Below, one piece after another: positions 36,645 through 44,986 of a DNA stretch of 60,060 nt. Every line of letters starts with the position of its first letter. Position 1 is the stretch's first letter. The position numbers were made by a program, and so were the translations under genes. The stretch lies in NCBI GenBank assembly GCA_012719135.1, contig JAAYAW010000069.1, forward strand, positions 1 to 60,060, given 5' to 3'. Source of the stretch: Chloroflexota bacterium. Its GTDB lineage: Bacteria > Chloroflexota > Anaerolineae > UBA1429. The notes beneath the pieces were generated by a model. It saw nothing but the letters and a program-made list of their open reading frames with translations, searched no databases and had not been told where the DNA came from.

Positions 36645-36818
36645 ATGCGCAGGGCATTCCTGGTTACCACGGCCGTGTATGCCGCCATGTCCACCCTGGT
36701 AGTCTTCTACGTGCGCGTCGACGACGGGCCTATAGAGGAGGAACCCGCCGCATCTCCCCTGATAGGGAACGATCGGGCCGGCCCACCTTTGCGTTGGGCC
36801 GGCCCGATCGTCACATGA
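36645..36818 (+). CDS. 57-aa single-helix membrane protein
   Basis: AGGAGG (36631-36636) lies eight bases before ATG 36645, an excellent ribosome site. The product starts MRRAFLVTTAVYAAMSTLVVFY, a short basic N-terminus followed by one hydrophobic helix, then a polar acidic and Pro-rich tail. No family recognised. The last third of the frame is also a 17-base perfect inverted repeat (36769-36785 and 36795-36811), so the coding end doubles as a strong RNA hairpin. Confidence 0.5.
   Translation: MRRAFLVTTAVYAAMSTLVVFYVRVDDGPIEEEPAASPLIGNDRAGPPLRWAGPIVT
36769..36811. repeat. 17-base perfect inverted repeat
   Basis: Arms 36769-36785 and 36795-36811 with a nine-base loop, lying between two convergent genes. 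There is no T run on either side, so termination would be atypical. It may limit read-through or protect the mRNA end. Confidence 0.7.
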
Positions 36819-36873
36819 CCAGCAATCGTGATCCCAGGCTGCAGGTAGCCTGCCTCCAGCGATCCCGTGCCGC

Positions 36874-38097
36874 CTACCCCATTTCGATCAACTGCGGCTT
36901 GCGCGCCCGCACCAGCAGGTATACGCCAATCACCAGCGCGCCCTGCACCCCCACAACCCAGGGCACGCCCACCATGTCCGCGATCGCCCCCGCCGGTATG
37001 GTCCCCAGAGGCATCAGCCCGAAGGCGAACATGGAGAGGCTCACCACACGGCCACGGAAGGCCGGATCAGTGTGGGTCAGAATCAGCGTGCTGCTGAGCA
37101 CCATGTACAGATTGATCATGCCGCCGATCGCGGCCAGTGCCGCATAAATCCCCAGGAGCCAGGGGAACGTCACATACAGGATCAGGGCGGCCCCAAGAAC
37201 GATGCTGGACAAGATCATCAGGCGCCCTTTCCGGCGCAGCGTGCCCATCTGGCTGGCGATCAGGCTGGCCACCAGGCCACCGACGCCGACGGCCGACTGC
37301 ATGAGGCCAAGACCGGAAGCGCCCAGCCCCAGATTCTGGTCCGCGAACGCGGGCATCAGCGAGACATACGGCATCGCCACCAGAACCCGCACGATCTCCA
37401 GCCCCAGGATGAGCGTGATCGTCGGCTGGCTCTTCAGGTAGGCTAGGCCCTCCTTGAGATCGGCCCATATTGCGGTGCCTGAGGCTGCATTGGGCTCGAC
37501 ATGCGGCAGATGCAGGGCCGCGAACAGCGAGAGCACATAGAGTCCAGCCATCATGTAGTAGACCGACTGAGCCCCAACGGTGTCGATGAGCCTGCCGGCC
37601 AGGGAGGCACCCACGATGCCCATCAGGCCCATGCCCACGGCATCCATGGAAATCGCACTCATCAGCGTATCGGGCTCGACAAGATCGGAGATGATGGACT
37701 GCTGAGCCGGCATCAGAAAGGCCGAGATCGCTCCATTCAGAAAAGCAGCGCCCGCCAGATGCCATATACGAATCGCATCGAAAGCCACAAGCAGGCCGAT
37801 GGCCAACGTGCTCATCATCATGGCCAGACGCGTCCACAGAATCAGGTTCCGTTTGTCCACCCGGTCACAAATCGCACCACCGTACAGCCCGAGGACCAGA
37901 GAGGAGACACTCCAGCCTGCGCCCACCCAACCCAGGGCAAAAGCCGAGTTCGTCAGCTGAAAGACAAGCCATCCTTGTACCACGTTGCCCATCTGCATCG
38001 TGCCCGAGGTCGCCAGGCGTCCCAGCCACAGCCACCGGTAGTTGCGATTTGCCAGCGCTCTGAAAGTGCTGTTCATCGTGCGGTCGGCAGTCGCCAC
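36874..38097 (-). CDS. MFS transporter (EntS-like)
   Basis: A 407-aa twelve-helix transporter. FRALANRNYRWLWLGRLATSGT at the start, GLYGGAICDRVDKRNLI between helices 2 and 3, and LRRKGRLMILSS in the second half fit the EntS/MFS_3 branch, which exports siderophores or other small molecules. The substrate is unknown. GTG 38097 (MATADRT...) has GGGAGG five bases upstream and is preferred to the ORF's first start. Confidence 0.82.
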   Translation of the reverse strand: MATADRTMNSTFRALANRNYRWLWLGRLATSGTMQMGNVVQGWLVFQLTNSAFALGWVGAGWSVSSLVLGLYGGAICDRVDKRNLILWTRLAMMMSTLAIGLLVAFDAIRIWHLAGAAFLNGAISAFLMPAQQSIISDLVEPDTLMSAISMDAVGMGLMGIVGASLAGRLIDTVGAQSVYYMMAGLYVLSLFAALHLPHVEPNAASGTAIWADLKEGLAYLKSQPTITLILGLEIVRVLVAMPYVSLMPAFADQNLGLGASGLGLMQSAVGVGGLVASLIASQMGTLRRKGRLMILSSIVLGAALILYVTFPWLLGIYAALAAIGGMINLYMVLSSTLILTHTDPAFRGRVVSLSMFAFGLMPLGTIPAGAIADMVGVPWVVGVQGALVIGVYLLVRARKPQLIEMG

Positions 38098-38692
38098 ATT
38101 ATCCTCCCTCAATCCCAATGTTTCTGCATCACTCGGGCGCCCATCGTGCCACGCCCATCATCGACCTGTCGTGCCTGTCCTACCCGACCAGTCTACGGTC
38201 GGCCTCCTGAGCGCGAGCGCTTCCTGTTGCGCCTGGCGGTCAGCACGGGCCGGCCGAGACCCGCTCCGGTCCGGGCCTCACCTGCGTCTCGCCTTCCGTC
38301 GCATCAGCGGCTGAGAGCCCGATCTCCGAAGAGGCCCGCATTTCCCAGAGCTTGCCCCAGAAGCCTGTGAGAGAGGAAGGCTATCCTCTGGCTCACGAGG
38401 CTCGGCCCATGCCGAGAAGCACAGTCAGAGCGCCATCCCGTCGTTTGATGGGACGCTAGCAAGTTGGCACACGCCACCACTGGGGCAGGCCTCGCCACGC
38501 GTCCGGCTCTGGCTCGATCCAACAGCTGACAAGTCCGGCCAGCATCGCAGGCCCACTTTGGCACGGCAAACCATAGAGAACAATGGTCGAGTCCGGTAGA
38601 ACGTGAATCAACCCTCGTCCGGGAGGAGCGAGGGTTGTCTCTGGAGTCGGGCCAACAGGAAGGCTGCGCTAGCGCTAGCCCCCCAGAAACAC
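38098..38692. other. long intergenic region with clustered hairpins
   Basis: Almost 600 bases with no credible gene on either strand. Three consecutive inverted repeats (38363-38401, 38401-38416, 38430-38456) suggest a structured RNA, and a terminator-like hairpin lies at 38609-38637. No known RNA family (RNase P, tmRNA, SRP, riboswitch) was recognised. Confidence 0.5.
38609..38637 (-). terminator. probable terminator after the alcohol dehydrogenase
   Basis: CAACCCTCG (38609-38617) pairs with CGAGGGTTG (38629-38637), a nine-pair stem with an 11-base loop, 56 bases after the dehydrogenase stop. The following T run is poor on both strands. Confidence 0.5.
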
Positions 38693-39841
38693 TCACATCG
38701 CCTGCCGGTAGATCATGTCTATGTCTTGAGCCGTGGTGGGACGCGGATTCATGCGAACGCCTGCGCTCTTCATCGCATCCGCGACCATACTGGGGATGGC
38801 GTCCTCAGTGACGCCACAGGAGGCCAAGCCGTCCGGGATACCAACGATGGTATTCAGTTCGCGAACCCGCTCTACTGAGGCCTCGGCTGCCTGAGACCGG
38901 GTGATTGCCCGCGTATCTACACCGAGTGCCTCCGCGACCCGCGCGAACCCCTCTACATCATGCGCCACATTATAGGCCATTACGTGTGGGAGCAGAATTG
39001 CGTTCGCGACACCGTGCGCCGTCCCGCACCACCCACTGACAGGGTGAGACATCGAGTGCACAATCGTGAGCTTGGACTGGTTAAAGGCTATACCGCCTTC
39101 CAGGCAAGCCATCATCATGCGCTCGCGAGCTTGCCGGTTGCTGCCATCGGCAACAGCCTCCGGTAGCCATTCGCCAATCAGTCGCACGGCGTCCACGGCG
39201 AGCGAACGCGTCAGGTCATAGGCTCCCTTGCTGGTAACCGACTCGATGGCGTGCGTCAGGGCGTCCATGCCCGTTGCAGCCGTCATGCCCCGAGGCAGGG
39301 TCAGCGTCATGTCCGGATCCACCAGCGCGCGAGTTGCAGCGCAGTTCGGGCTGGACAGGCCGAACTTGAACCGACTGCCCGGATCGGTGAACACGATGTT
39401 GTTGGTCACCTCGCTCGAGGTGCCCGCGGTCGTGGGGATACAGATGCTCGGAAGCGGCGCCAACGGTACGTCCCGCCCGAAATAGTCCAGGAGGCGCCCT
39501 CCATTGGTGGCCAGAAACGCCACGCCTTTGGCCGTATCCATGGGGCTACCGCCACCCACAGCGACGACGCCGCCGGCGCCAGATGCCTTGAGGAGCGCCA
39601 ACGCCTCATCCACCATGGTCGTCTCCGGGTTGGTGCCCACACCGTCATAGATCTCCGCAGAGATCCCGGCGCTCGCCAGCGAAGCGATCACACCATCCAC
39701 GAGGCCCGCAGCACGCACCCCACGATCCGTCACAATCAAGACGCGTTCCAGGCCCAGTGAGCGGGCCTCTTCCCCGACGAGTTGTGCCACACCAGCCCCA
39801 TAGCCTACAAAGGACGGTTGGCGAAAGAGAAACCTATCCAT
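38693..39841 (-). CDS. iron-containing alcohol dehydrogenase
   Basis: A 382-aa group III (iron-activated) NAD(P)-dependent alcohol dehydrogenase. The nucleotide-binding GGGSPMDTAKG loop is near residue 90. The metal ligands sit in GMDALTHAIE (Asp and His), HSMSHPVSG (His) and CGTAHGVANA (His), spaced as in FucO/AdhE-type enzymes. It should interconvert an aldehyde or ketone with an alcohol; the substrate cannot be told. ATG 39841 is supported by GGAGG nine bases before; the longer frame to 39877 lacks a site. It stands alone. Confidence 0.9.
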   Translation of the reverse strand: MDRFLFRQPSFVGYGAGVAQLVGEEARSLGLERVLIVTDRGVRAAGLVDGVIASLASAGISAEIYDGVGTNPETTMVDEALALLKASGAGGVVAVGGGSPMDTAKGVAFLATNGGRLLDYFGRDVPLAPLPSICIPTTAGTSSEVTNNIVFTDPGSRFKFGLSSPNCAATRALVDPDMTLTLPRGMTAATGMDALTHAIESVTSKGAYDLTRSLAVDAVRLIGEWLPEAVADGSNRQARERMMMACLEGGIAFNQSKLTIVHSMSHPVSGWCGTAHGVANAILLPHVMAYNVAHDVEGFARVAEALGVDTRAITRSQAAEASVERVRELNTIVGIPDGLASCGVTEDAIPSMVADAMKSAGVRMNPRPTTAQDIDMIYRQAM

Positions 39842-39892
39842 TGCCCACAGCCTCCATCCATCGCTTTCGAACCCCATACAGGAACCAACTGC

Positions 39893-39923
39893 AGTATACC
39901 AAATGCGAGGCGCTGTCGCTCAA
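39893..39923 (-). promoter_or_regulatory. weak promoter candidate for the dehydrogenase
   Basis: Minus-strand TTGAGC (39918-39923), long 19-base spacer, TATACT (39893-39898). Confidence 0.35.
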
Positions 39924-39957
39924 CGTCTGTCGTCGATCGTCCGGGACCCCTCCGGAC

Positions 39958-39985
39958 TTGCATCCATAGCGCTGTGTGGTATACT
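39958..39985 (+). promoter_or_regulatory. promoter for tRNA-Val
   Basis: TTGCAT (39958-39963), 16-base spacer, TATACT (39980-39985), 12 bases before the first tRNA base. Confidence 0.6.
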
Positions 39986-39997
39986 GAGCGCGCAATC

Positions 39998-40071
<74 letters not shown>

Positions 40072-40073
40072 TG

Positions 40074-40100
40074 AAAGCCTCCTGGCGACAGGGGGCTTTT
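40074..40100 (+). terminator. terminator after tRNA-Val
   Basis: AAAGCCTCCT (40074-40083) pairs with AGGGGGCTTT (40090-40099) around GGCGAC, ending in TTTT. It starts two bases after the tRNA. Confidence 0.75.
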
Positions 40101-40131
40101 CGCTTCTGTGAACACCTGGCGTTGGTGGCTC

Positions 40132-40160
40132 TGGTCACCGAGGCCACAAGGTGCTATGCT
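40132..40160 (+). promoter_or_regulatory. candidate promoter for the M23/glycosidase gene
   Basis: TGGTCA (40132-40137), 17-base spacer, TATGCT (40155-40160), 85 bases before the ATG. Confidence 0.4.
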
Positions 40161-40245
40161 AGGCGCGTCGATCCGGCAGCACGGCGGGCAGCCCCTGGGA
40201 CATCCACCTTCGCCGCCAAGTCTGAGCCACCCGAGGTTGCGCAGC

Positions 40246-41931
40246 ATGAGATTGGCCCGGCCCATCAAGAGCTATGTCCGCATTACCCAGAGGTTCAGTC
40301 CACCGGGGCACAAGGGACTGGATCTGAGCGCCTACGTTGGAACGCCAGTGTACGCCATGGCCGACGGAATCGCGTACGGCCTGTACCAGGAGGGCGGATT
40401 CGGCCGCTACGTTCGCATCGAGACGCCCGAGGCCAAGCTGTACACCGCGCATCTAGACACGATCGTCGTGGGCTATGGTCAGCCGGTCAAGCGCGGAGCG
40501 ATCGTGGGCTACAGTGGCAACACCGGCAACTCCACCGGCCCGCACTTGCACGTGGAAGTGCGCAGAAACGCCGGCTCGGCGTACACCTACGGCGCAGTCG
40601 ATCCCTGGCCGCTCATCGATTGGGATGGCCCGAGGGCTGGCCGCCGCATATCCGGCGTGCACCTGGGTGCAGGCTGTGCCTTCTCCGCCCTGGATCGCCG
40701 CGTGATCTCCATGCTGCATCCAGGAAGTGTAGTGCTTCGGCCCAACTATGCCCTGGATGCCCAGCCCGTGACCTCCGATGACGTCGCCTGGATTCTCTCC
40801 GTGGTGCCGGATTGCCACGTCATCCTGAGCCCCTTCGCTTCAGCCAGCCAGACGAGCACAGATGCAGGCTGCCGAGCCTATGTCGACGCCGTGCTAAACG
40901 CTCTCTCGGCTTGGGTGAAAGTGGTACCTGGCGGCCAGCTGCATCTTGAGCTCTGGAGTGAGCCCAACGTGCCCGCCTACGCAGGGGGCAACGGCTTTGG
41001 CGATACCGAAGCCGATATGGTCCGCATGAACAGCCAGTTCTCCGAGGCGTACCAGCGCATCAAGGCGCGGTATCCGGGTGCCATTATCGGGTTTCCGCCG
41101 CTGGCTATGGGCCATCGCGATACCTGGTTCGCTGGCAACCCCGCCGGCCGGTACTACCTGCACGGGACATCGGGCTGCAGAGGCGCGGAGACCATGACCG
41201 CCGCGGACTGGGAACAGGCAAGAATCAACGGTCCCTGCTATCAAGCCCTCTCTCTGGCCGATGAGGTCCATGCAGACGTCTACGTGCACGATCGAGACGG
41301 GATCGTCTCCTGCTGGAACCATGCAGCCTACGGGCGTCGGTTTGAGAGCCTCCGTTACTGGTGGCCTGACAAGCCCATGTGGATCACCCGGTACGGCTTC
41401 CCAAACAAGGCTGCGCTCAACGGGACAGGTGCTTCGCAGGCGCTGCTTTCTCATGTGCGCTACATGGTCGATCAGGCTCCCTTTGTAGGCGCTGCCGCCC
41501 TCTACACGCTGGGCAATAGCGCCGCCTGGGGGGGGGAGATGTTCGTCACGGACGGTCGCCCATCATCCACTATCCGTGAGCTCACCGCGCTTCAGGGCGG
41601 GGACGTACCCGCACCGCCACCGGAGGTTCCTCTGATGTCCGAACAGCAGGTTGGTTCCTGGGTATCTGACTTTATGCAGGATTACGTGTTACCTCTCAAC
41701 GCCGACGCCGCGCTATACAAGGCTGCCAAGCTCCGCAATCCGCGGCTGACACCGGCCAGCGACGAGCGGCGACCGGCAGAGCTCCTACCGGTCTTGCCCG
41801 ATGCCCTTCCCGGCGACATCGTGTGCCAGGTATTCCGCGACCCACTCGATGATGGCTGGCAGGAGATCGCGTGGACGCGCGTCGGCGAGTGGGCGCCTTC
41901 GCAGATCCGCTGGATACGCCGCAAGAACTAG
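40246..41931 (+). CDS. M23 peptidase fused to a glycosidase-like domain
   Basis: A 561-aa protein with two parts. Residues 1 to about 125 form a LytM/M23 zinc metallopeptidase with HKGLDLS (first His and Asp) and STGPHLHVEV (second His pair), which would cut peptidoglycan peptides. From about 140 comes a TIM-barrel-like domain with LHLELWSEPNVP, similar to the acid/base site of cellulase-fold hydrolases, and PMWITRYGF later. There is no signal peptide or membrane helix, unusual for a host wall enzyme and more like phage lysins or tail-tip enzymes. ATG 40246 follows GAGG by nine bases; the frame open upstream to 40108 lacks a site. It sits directly behind tRNA-Val. Confidence 0.7.
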   Translation: MRLARPIKSYVRITQRFSPPGHKGLDLSAYVGTPVYAMADGIAYGLYQEGGFGRYVRIETPEAKLYTAHLDTIVVGYGQPVKRGAIVGYSGNTGNSTGPHLHVEVRRNAGSAYTYGAVDPWPLIDWDGPRAGRRISGVHLGAGCAFSALDRRVISMLHPGSVVLRPNYALDAQPVTSDDVAWILSVVPDCHVILSPFASASQTSTDAGCRAYVDAVLNALSAWVKVVPGGQLHLELWSEPNVPAYAGGNGFGDTEADMVRMNSQFSEAYQRIKARYPGAIIGFPPLAMGHRDTWFAGNPAGRYYLHGTSGCRGAETMTAADWEQARINGPCYQALSLADEVHADVYVHDRDGIVSCWNHAAYGRRFESLRYWWPDKPMWITRYGFPNKAALNGTGASQALLSHVRYMVDQAPFVGAAALYTLGNSAAWGGEMFVTDGRPSSTIRELTALQGGDVPAPPPEVPLMSEQQVGSWVSDFMQDYVLPLNADAALYKAAKLRNPRLTPASDERRPAELLPVLPDALPGDIVCQVFRDPLDDGWQEIAWTRVGEWAPSQIRWIRRKN

Positions 41932-41964
41932 GCTATCGGGGTGCGGCAGCACCTCAACACGCAA

Positions 41965-41994
41965 AAGGCCGGCCAGAGTGTCTCCGACCGGCCT
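41965..41994 (-). terminator. terminator after glnA
   Basis: Reading the minus strand, AAGGCCGG pairs with CCGGCCTT around a 14-base loop, followed by TT. It ends the nitrogen cluster and may also stop the converging M23 gene. Confidence 0.7.
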
Positions 41995-42010
41995 TATGCG
42001 TAGGACTGGG

Positions 42011-43342
42011 CTACAGGGTGGGCAGATACCTTGAGAGTTCCCAGGGAGTGACATCCAGGCGGTAGTCATCCCACTCTCGCAGCTTGGCATCGCGAAAGCG
42101 CTGGTAGATGTGCGGGCCGAGAGCGTCTCGGACCACTTCGTCCTTGTCAAGCTCGTCGATCGCCTCCTTCAGCGTGCCAGGAAGTGTCTGGAGCTTGCTG
42201 CGCGCCTCAACGGATTCGAACAGATCCTCCTCGCTGGCGGCACAGAGCTCAAGCTCCCGCTTGACCCCATCCAGCCCGCACTTGAGCATCACTGAGAAGG
42301 CCAGGTACGGGTTACAGCTGGGATCCGGGCAGCGTAGCTCGAGCCGGGTGGCGGCCGGAGCTGCGGCCCGGGGAATCCGGATGAGCGCCGAACGATTCAC
42401 CCGCGCCCAGGAGATATAGACAGGGGCCTCATAACCGGGCACGAGTCTCTTGTAGGAGTTGACCAAGGGCGCCAGTACGGCGGCCATTCCCCGTGCGTGG
42501 GCGAGCTGCCCTGCGATAAAGTGCTTGGCCAGTTTGGACAGGCCGTACTTGTCATCCCCGTCGTAGAACAGGTTGGTCCCTGTCTCCGTGTCCGCCAGGC
42601 TCTGATGCACGTGCATTCCCGATCCGTTGATGCCCCGTATGGGCTTGGGCATAAAGGTCGCATACACCCCATGCTGCTTGGCGATCGCCTTCAATACATA
42701 CTTGAAGGTTACCGCAGCGTCAGCCGTCGTGAGGGCATGCCCGTAGCGAAAGTCGATTTCGTGCTGGCCGTTGGCCACCTCGTGGTGCCCCGCCTCCACA
42801 TCGATACCGAATGGCTCAAGCGCGTTGATCATATCATCGCGCACGAGCGAGCCTCGGTCAGCGGTCAGGTCAAAGTAGCCCGCATCATCGTGGGCCGCCC
42901 CCGGAATGGGCGTTCCGGCATCGTTGGTCTCAAAGAGAAAGAACTCGAGTTCCGGGCCCACCCGGTATTCATACCCCATCGATGCCGCCTCGGCCATGGC
43001 GGAGGCAAGGATGGTCCGCGGAGCGCCCACAAAGGGCACGCCATCGGGCGTGAACACGTCACACACAAAGCGCGCCGTGCCATGGGTGCTGTTCAGCCAG
43101 GGGATGATCGCGAACGTGTTCAGGTCCGGGCGCAGAAACATGTCGCTCTCGCTGATGCGGACAAAGCCCTGGATCGATGATCCATCGAACCAGATGCCGT
43201 TCTGCATCACATTCTCGAGCTGGCTGACAGGCACGGTGATGGTCTTGACGGTGCCCATGATGTCCGTGAACTGCAGACTGATGAAGCGGACCCCGTTGTC
43301 CCGAACCGCCTTGATGATCGACTCCTGACTTGTGGCAACCAT
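42011..43342 (-). CDS. glnA: glutamine synthetase type I
   Basis: A 443-aa GSI enzyme joining ammonia to glutamate with ATP. The beta-grasp DGSSIQGF box, GPELEFFLF metal site, GHHEVANGQHEIDF, MPKPIRGINGSGMHVHQS and the LVNSYKRLVPGYEAPVYISW loop are all present. The Tyr-containing adenylylation loop (NLYDLP) of proteobacterial GSI-beta is absent, so control by adenylylation is unlikely; the length fits GSI-alpha. ATG 43342 follows AGGAGG. It lies 63 bases after pucR, with a small hairpin (43386-43401) between. Confidence 0.95.
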   Translation of the reverse strand: MVATSQESIIKAVRDNGVRFISLQFTDIMGTVKTITVPVSQLENVMQNGIWFDGSSIQGFVRISESDMFLRPDLNTFAIIPWLNSTHGTARFVCDVFTPDGVPFVGAPRTILASAMAEAASMGYEYRVGPELEFFLFETNDAGTPIPGAAHDDAGYFDLTADRGSLVRDDMINALEPFGIDVEAGHHEVANGQHEIDFRYGHALTTADAAVTFKYVLKAIAKQHGVYATFMPKPIRGINGSGMHVHQSLADTETGTNLFYDGDDKYGLSKLAKHFIAGQLAHARGMAAVLAPLVNSYKRLVPGYEAPVYISWARVNRSALIRIPRAAAPAATRLELRCPDPSCNPYLAFSVMLKCGLDGVKRELELCAASEEDLFESVEARSKLQTLPGTLKEAIDELDKDEVVRDALGPHIYQRFRDAKLREWDDYRLDVTPWELSRYLPTL

Positions 43343-43385
43343 ACAACCTCCTGACATGCTGAAACTCGAAAGAATAGTAGCCCGG

Positions 43386-43401
43386 TGCCCTGGTTAGGGC
43401 A
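43386..43401 (-). other. short hairpin between pucR and glnA
   Basis: TGCCCT and AGGGCA form a six-pair stem with a four-base loop just before the glnA leader. It could be a processing or partial-termination point. Confidence 0.35.
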
Positions 43402-43405
43402 TCGT

Positions 43406-44986
43406 TCAAGGATACCGAGGAATGCCCGCGCCATCCTGTGCACATTGCACAACGAACCCGCCTGAACCCATCAGAGAGTGAATTCTCAGCGCGACCTGAA
43501 GGGCCAGGCGCGTGTCCGCACTATCGAGGTCCAGCCCGACGATCTCGGAAATGCGCTGCATCCGGTAGTTGAGGGTGTTGCGGTGAATGAACAGCCGGCG
43601 TGCCGTCTCGCTGGCGTTTGTGTTCTGCTCAAAGAAGGCGGCCAGCGTTCCCACGAGATCGGTGTTGTGGTCACCGTCATAGGCCACCAGGGGCCCGAGG
43701 GTATCGCTGTAGAACCGTTGCACTTCGGATTGATCGCGCAGGCCGAGAAGAAGGCGATAGAGGCCGAGATCGGCATAGTACAGCGGACCGGACCAATCCC
43801 GCATACGTCTGCCCATCGCCTCGCAGGCCAGGGCCTGCTGCACCGCTTGAGGCAAGGCCGTCGCACCAGATACGGCACGGCTGACGGCCACTCGACACTC
43901 TCGCGAAGCAAGAGGGCCCGCGGCCTGCGCAGTCCACGACCGGACTCTCTGATCGCTCACCTCAGCGGGGAAAGAGACGAGGCAAAGACGCGTGTCCTGA
44001 TAGCCCAGCAGCAAGGTGCACACGCCTTCGCGCCTTGCCGCAAAGCGCAGATCGCTCTCCAGGCCGGCGGCTATCGAATCTAGCGCGGACGCCCGCTTGG
44101 CGGTGACTCCCAGGGCAATTGCCACATGCCTGCGCCCGGGAGAGACATCATACCCCTGGCGCGTGAGCCGTCCGAGCACCCCCTCCACGTCCGAGTGCGA
44201 GGATACCAGATCCGTCACCAGTTCCGCACCGAGTTGGTCCTCCGCCTCCTGGCGAATACAGGCCTGGATCATCTCGAGCGCGCACACTTCGGCCGCCTGT
44301 CTGGCCGCGATCGGTAGCAGAGAGGAGGCCTGCTCCAGTCCGAGAACGCGGATACAGCCGAGTTCCCTTCCGGCGACCATCACGGGGTAGTCCGCCATGC
44401 GCTTCCCCAAGTGTCCGCCGTCCCCGTCCTTTCCGGCGCACTGCAGCGTGTTATCCGCCGTATCACGCAACTCGACCTCTATGTCAAACTCTTCGGCAAG
44501 GCGCTGAACCACGGCGCCAGCACCACGGGCCGATAGCAGCTCGTGGTAGCTCTGCCTCCACTCCTCTGCCCTCCGAGCCTCCTGTCCCTCGCGATCCAGC
44601 ACCGCACGCAGGGTCTCCCTTTCCAGCTGCCGCAAGTCGGACGAAGGAGGAACTCGGAACAGAGGCAGGCCCAGCTCATTGGCCAGATCCACGGCGTCCT
44701 GCGAAGGCGTCTCATCGATCACCAGAGCCGCCGCCTGGGCCCGAGCCAGCTCGTTGATGAGATAGCTCAGAGACAGCTGGGCATCGATGCGGCGGGCCAC
44801 CTCAGGGCTGCCGATCGCCAGGTGTCCGGCATCCAGATCCGGAAAGAGCGGGTACGTGGCGCGCAGTCCGGTGACCCAGAGGACCTCGCGATCGAGCCCC
44901 TGCGCACCAGCGACCATCTCAGCCGCGGTCCCCAGGGCCAGATCGCGGACTTCCCGCACGGTCGTGTGCCTATTCCTTGCGACCAT
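43406..44986 (-). CDS. PucR/CdaR-family transcriptional regulator
   Basis: A 526-aa regulator. The N-terminal half (from [20 protein letters not shown]) matches the PucR domain. The centre carries a GGDEF-like/CdaR fold, and the C-terminus is the PucR-type HTH_30: [29 protein letters not shown]. Family members sense purine or sugar-acid status; the ligand here is unknown. Its start ATG 44986 overlaps the carB stop by 17 bases, and it lies directly before glnA, so it is well placed to control nitrogen genes. Confidence 0.88.
   Translation of the reverse strand: MVARNRHTTVREVRDLALGTAAEMVAGAQGLDREVLWVTGLRATYPLFPDLDAGHLAIGSPEVARRIDAQLSLSYLINELARAQAAALVIDETPSQDAVDLANELGLPLFRVPPSSDLRQLERETLRAVLDREGQEARRAEEWRQSYHELLSARGAGAVVQRLAEEFDIEVELRDTADNTLQCAGKDGDGGHLGKRMADYPVMVAGRELGCIRVLGLEQASSLLPIAARQAAEVCALEMIQACIRQEAEDQLGAELVTDLVSSHSDVEGVLGRLTRQGYDVSPGRRHVAIALGVTAKRASALDSIAAGLESDLRFAARREGVCTLLLGYQDTRLCLVSFPAEVSDQRVRSWTAQAAGPLASRECRVAVSRAVSGATALPQAVQQALACEAMGRRMRDWSGPLYYADLGLYRLLLGLRDQSEVQRFYSDTLGPLVAYDGDHNTDLVGTLAAFFEQNTNASETARRLFIHRNTLNYRMQRISEIVGLDLDSADTRLALQVALRIHSLMGSGGFVVQCAQDGAGIPRYP

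Noticed and set aside
38304-38696. 130-aa open frame in the long gap
   Set aside because: No ribosome site, Ser/Arg/Trp-rich, and it overlaps the hairpin cluster; not a convincing protein.
38340-38700. RNase P, tmRNA, SRP RNA or cobalamin riboswitch
   Set aside because: A GAGGAAGG string and a GCCACCACTG string look suggestive, but the other conserved blocks of these families are missing.
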